A stretch of DNA of 6,980 nt from Coleofasciculus sp. S288. Lineage in GTDB: Bacteria; Cyanobacteriota; Cyanobacteriia; Cyanobacteriales; Coleofasciculaceae. A model generated the notes under the pieces. That model worked only from the letters and a program-made list of their open reading frames with translations. It was not told the DNA's origin and searched no databases. The stretch lies in contig JAIUYC010000193.1 of NCBI GenBank assembly GCA_020216575.1, forward strand, positions 1-6,980, in the 5' to 3' direction. Shown piece after piece: positions 6,048 to 6,980 of this stretch (positions are counted from its first letter, which is position 1; each line of letters begins with the position of its first letter). The position numbers and the translations under genes were made by a program.

Positions 6048-6590
6048 TCAACCCTTACTACAGTAGCTATTGAGTTCAGTAACCACTTTATCGCTTTCCT
6101 GACCAACACTAACAAGCTTTTGCGAGATAGTATTCAAGTCTGATGAGACTTTCTGAAGCGTTCCTAAACTCTGTGGTGTTGTTTTTACTTCACTCAGTTC
6201 GGTCATAACCTTACTCATATCGCGGATTCCTTGACCAAGCTTGTCACCAGCTTCACCATAGCGTTTCTGGAACCCGATGATTTTTTCATCGGCTAACTCA
6301 ACCGCTTTAATTTCTTGATTATACTTATCCCAATCGCTAGCAAATTTATTAAAGACAGTCGCCGATTGAGTAGCTTGTTGCTTGACAGCGCTGGAGTTGT
6401 CTGTACTCACAAGACTTGAGCTAGCTTTAATAGTCTCCTGCTGAAATTCAGCGACAAGAGGTTGTCCCTTGTTGATGACCTCAATCAGTTTATTGCATTG
6501 AGAAACCTTAGTTTCACCGCAGCCAGACACTAAAGCAGTAATAACGACACCAACCGTAGTTAAAGCGGAAGTTTGATGAAACGAAGACAT
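6048..6590 (-). CDS. Small helical lipoprotein of unknown function
   Basis: This is a 180-residue protein exported and probably lipid-anchored. Residues 1-23 form a signal peptide with hydrophobic core 'ALTTVGVVITALVSG' and lipobox Val-Ser-Gly-Cys24. The mature part is predicted to be nearly all helical, rich in Gln, Ser, Lys and Glu with few aromatics. It has only two other cysteines, Cys32 and Cys177 (in 'SYCSKG'), placed near each end as if to form a disulfide. I recall similar short lipoproteins with 'C-N-K-L-I-E-V' after the lipid cysteine in other cyanobacteria, none with a known role. The start at 6590 is chosen because AAGGA sits 7 nt upstream. An in-frame ATG at 6650 would add 20 residues, including several Lys/Arg. 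With the chosen start the n-region has no Lys or Arg, which is unusual. The gene stands alone; its 5' side faces a mostly non-coding stretch. Confidence 0.8.
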   Translation of the reverse strand: MSSFHQTSALTTVGVVITALVSGCGETKVSQCNKLIEVINKGQPLVAEFQQETIKASSSLVSTDNSSAVKQQATQSATVFNKFASDWDKYNQEIKAVELADEKIIGFQKRYGEAGDKLGQGIRDMSKVMTELSEVKTTPQSLGTLQKVSSDLNTISQKLVSVGQESDKVVTELNSYCSKG

Positions 6591-6597
6591 GATTTTT

Positions 6598-6602
6598 TCC
6601 TT
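6598..6602 (-). promoter_or_regulatory. Shine-Dalgarno deciding the lipoprotein start
   Basis: AAGGA on the minus strand, 7 nt before the ATG at 6588-6590. This is the reason for preferring this start over the in-frame ATG 60 bp upstream, which has no comparable site. Confidence 0.65.
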
Positions 6603-6714
6603 ATAACGTATGGACTTCTTGCAAAGGCTAGTTTTTAAGCCAATCGTCATTTAAATTGCATCACCGCGTCTCCCTGTCTGGAGCGTCCTCCTGTTTTTTT
6701 GGGCAATTTGCATT

Positions 6715-6870
6715 ATGCAGCTTAAAGATACATCAGCTTATTACGTAGCTATAGTACTTATCACCCTTATCCTCGCCATTTACGCAATTTGTCCAAGGAG
6801 ATTATCGGGAGACAGACGCTACGTATTGGTAGGGGCACGATATATCGTGCCCCTACGATTGGTGGTTTAG
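6715..6870 (+). CDS. Possible small membrane peptide (51 residues), weak
   Basis: The frame runs from ATG 6715 to TAG 6870. Residues 9-26 ('YYVAIVLITLILAIYAIC') are a clean hydrophobic segment of membrane-helix length, followed by a positive stretch 'PRRLSGDRRY', which would keep the C-terminus in the cytoplasm. Against it, there is no Shine-Dalgarno, and the residues about 39-47 (VGARYIVPL) are encoded by a palindromic intergenic-type repeat (6829-6856), so at least the tail looks accidental or inserted. It could be a real small membrane protein whose end was replaced by the repeat, a gene remnant, or chance. Confidence 0.25.
   Translation: MQLKDTSAYYVAIVLITLILAIYAICPRRLSGDRRYVLVGARYIVPLRLVV
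6829..6856. repeat. Perfect 28-bp palindrome
   Basis: The left half GTAGGGGCACGATA is followed directly by its exact complement, with no spacer. From memory, palindromes starting GTAGGGGCACG are dispersed in many cyanobacterial genomes. It may be a mini-element end, a hairpin with RNA-level effects, or a protein-binding dyad. No run of T follows directly, so it is not a standard terminator. Confidence 0.85.
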
Positions 6871-6980
6871 AGAATTTTTTAGACTGAAGTCCCCCCATAC
6901 AAATGTACTGATTTAGCCTAAAATCATTGCTCGGTAAAGGTTGTGGCTGTCGCCTCTCTAGAATACGTACCCATGTAAGT

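Larger units (their letters stand above)
6591..6980. other. 390-bp stretch without a confident gene
   Basis: This holds the upstream region of the lipoprotein gene (minus strand), a weak 51-codon frame (6715-6870, listed separately), a perfect 28-bp palindrome (6829-6856) and a trailing AT-rich part with a short hairpin TGATTT...AAATCA near 6910-6928. I see no tRNA-like cloverleaf, no clear promoter pair and no gene start before the window ends. Confidence 0.5.

Noticed and set aside
6591..6650. A 20-residue longer start for the lipoprotein (ATG at 6650)
   Set aside because: It lacks a Shine-Dalgarno, while AAGGA lies 7 nt before the ATG at 6590. It remains possible because the extension would supply the positive n-region that the short form lacks.
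6682..6700. Small hairpin GGAG-CGTC-CTCC followed by a T-run (plus strand), terminator-like
   Set aside because: A four-pair stem with no gene upstream on that strand to terminate.

Overview
The window is about 7 kb of cyanobacterial chromosome. The octamer GCGATCGC (HIP1), strongly over-represented in many cyanobacteria, occurs seven times (428, 1030, 2013, 2621, 3381, 4236 and 5999), roughly one per kb. The valyl-tRNA synthetase carries a CAAD domain, a membrane anchor appended to aminoacyl-tRNA synthetases in cyanobacteria. The spaces between genes are full of short inverted and tandem repeats. Together these suggest a repeat-rich, perhaps filamentous, cyanobacterium. The genus cannot be read from the sequence.

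Layout, left to right. (1) 2-1171 (+): the 3' part of a CPA2-type cation/proton antiporter gene, with its last membrane helices followed by two universal-stress-protein-like domains. (2) 1171-1266: a 96-bp nested inverted repeat (MITE-like) in the gap between convergent genes. (3) 1344-1850 (-): a small protein of unknown function with a globular N-terminus and a C-terminal coiled coil lengthened by a 63-bp tandem duplication. (4) 1901-1978: a second small inverted repeat. (5) 1998-5288 (-): valS, complete, 1096 residues. A CAAD membrane anchor is inserted in its C-terminal half and is preceded by a linker encoded by seven copies of an 8-bp G-rich repeat. (6) 5354-5855: a compact unit in which a GxxExxY/PDDEXK_3 nuclease-fold gene (5411-5776) is framed by imperfect inverted repeats and purine-rich tandem repeats. 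The GC skew of its gene inverts part-way along. (7) 6048-6590 (-): a small helical lipoprotein. (8) 6591-6980: mostly non-coding, with a weak candidate for a 51-residue membrane peptide and a perfect 28-bp palindrome.

The genes do not form a recognisable pathway. valS is the only housekeeping enzyme. The coiled-coil gene lies 147 bp downstream on the same strand and could be co-transcribed with it. The most interesting objects are the inverted-repeat-framed GxxExxY unit, which begins only 65 bp upstream of the valS start codon, and the 8-bp repeat inside valS. One-unit length changes of that repeat would cut the membrane anchor and C-terminal arm off the enzyme.
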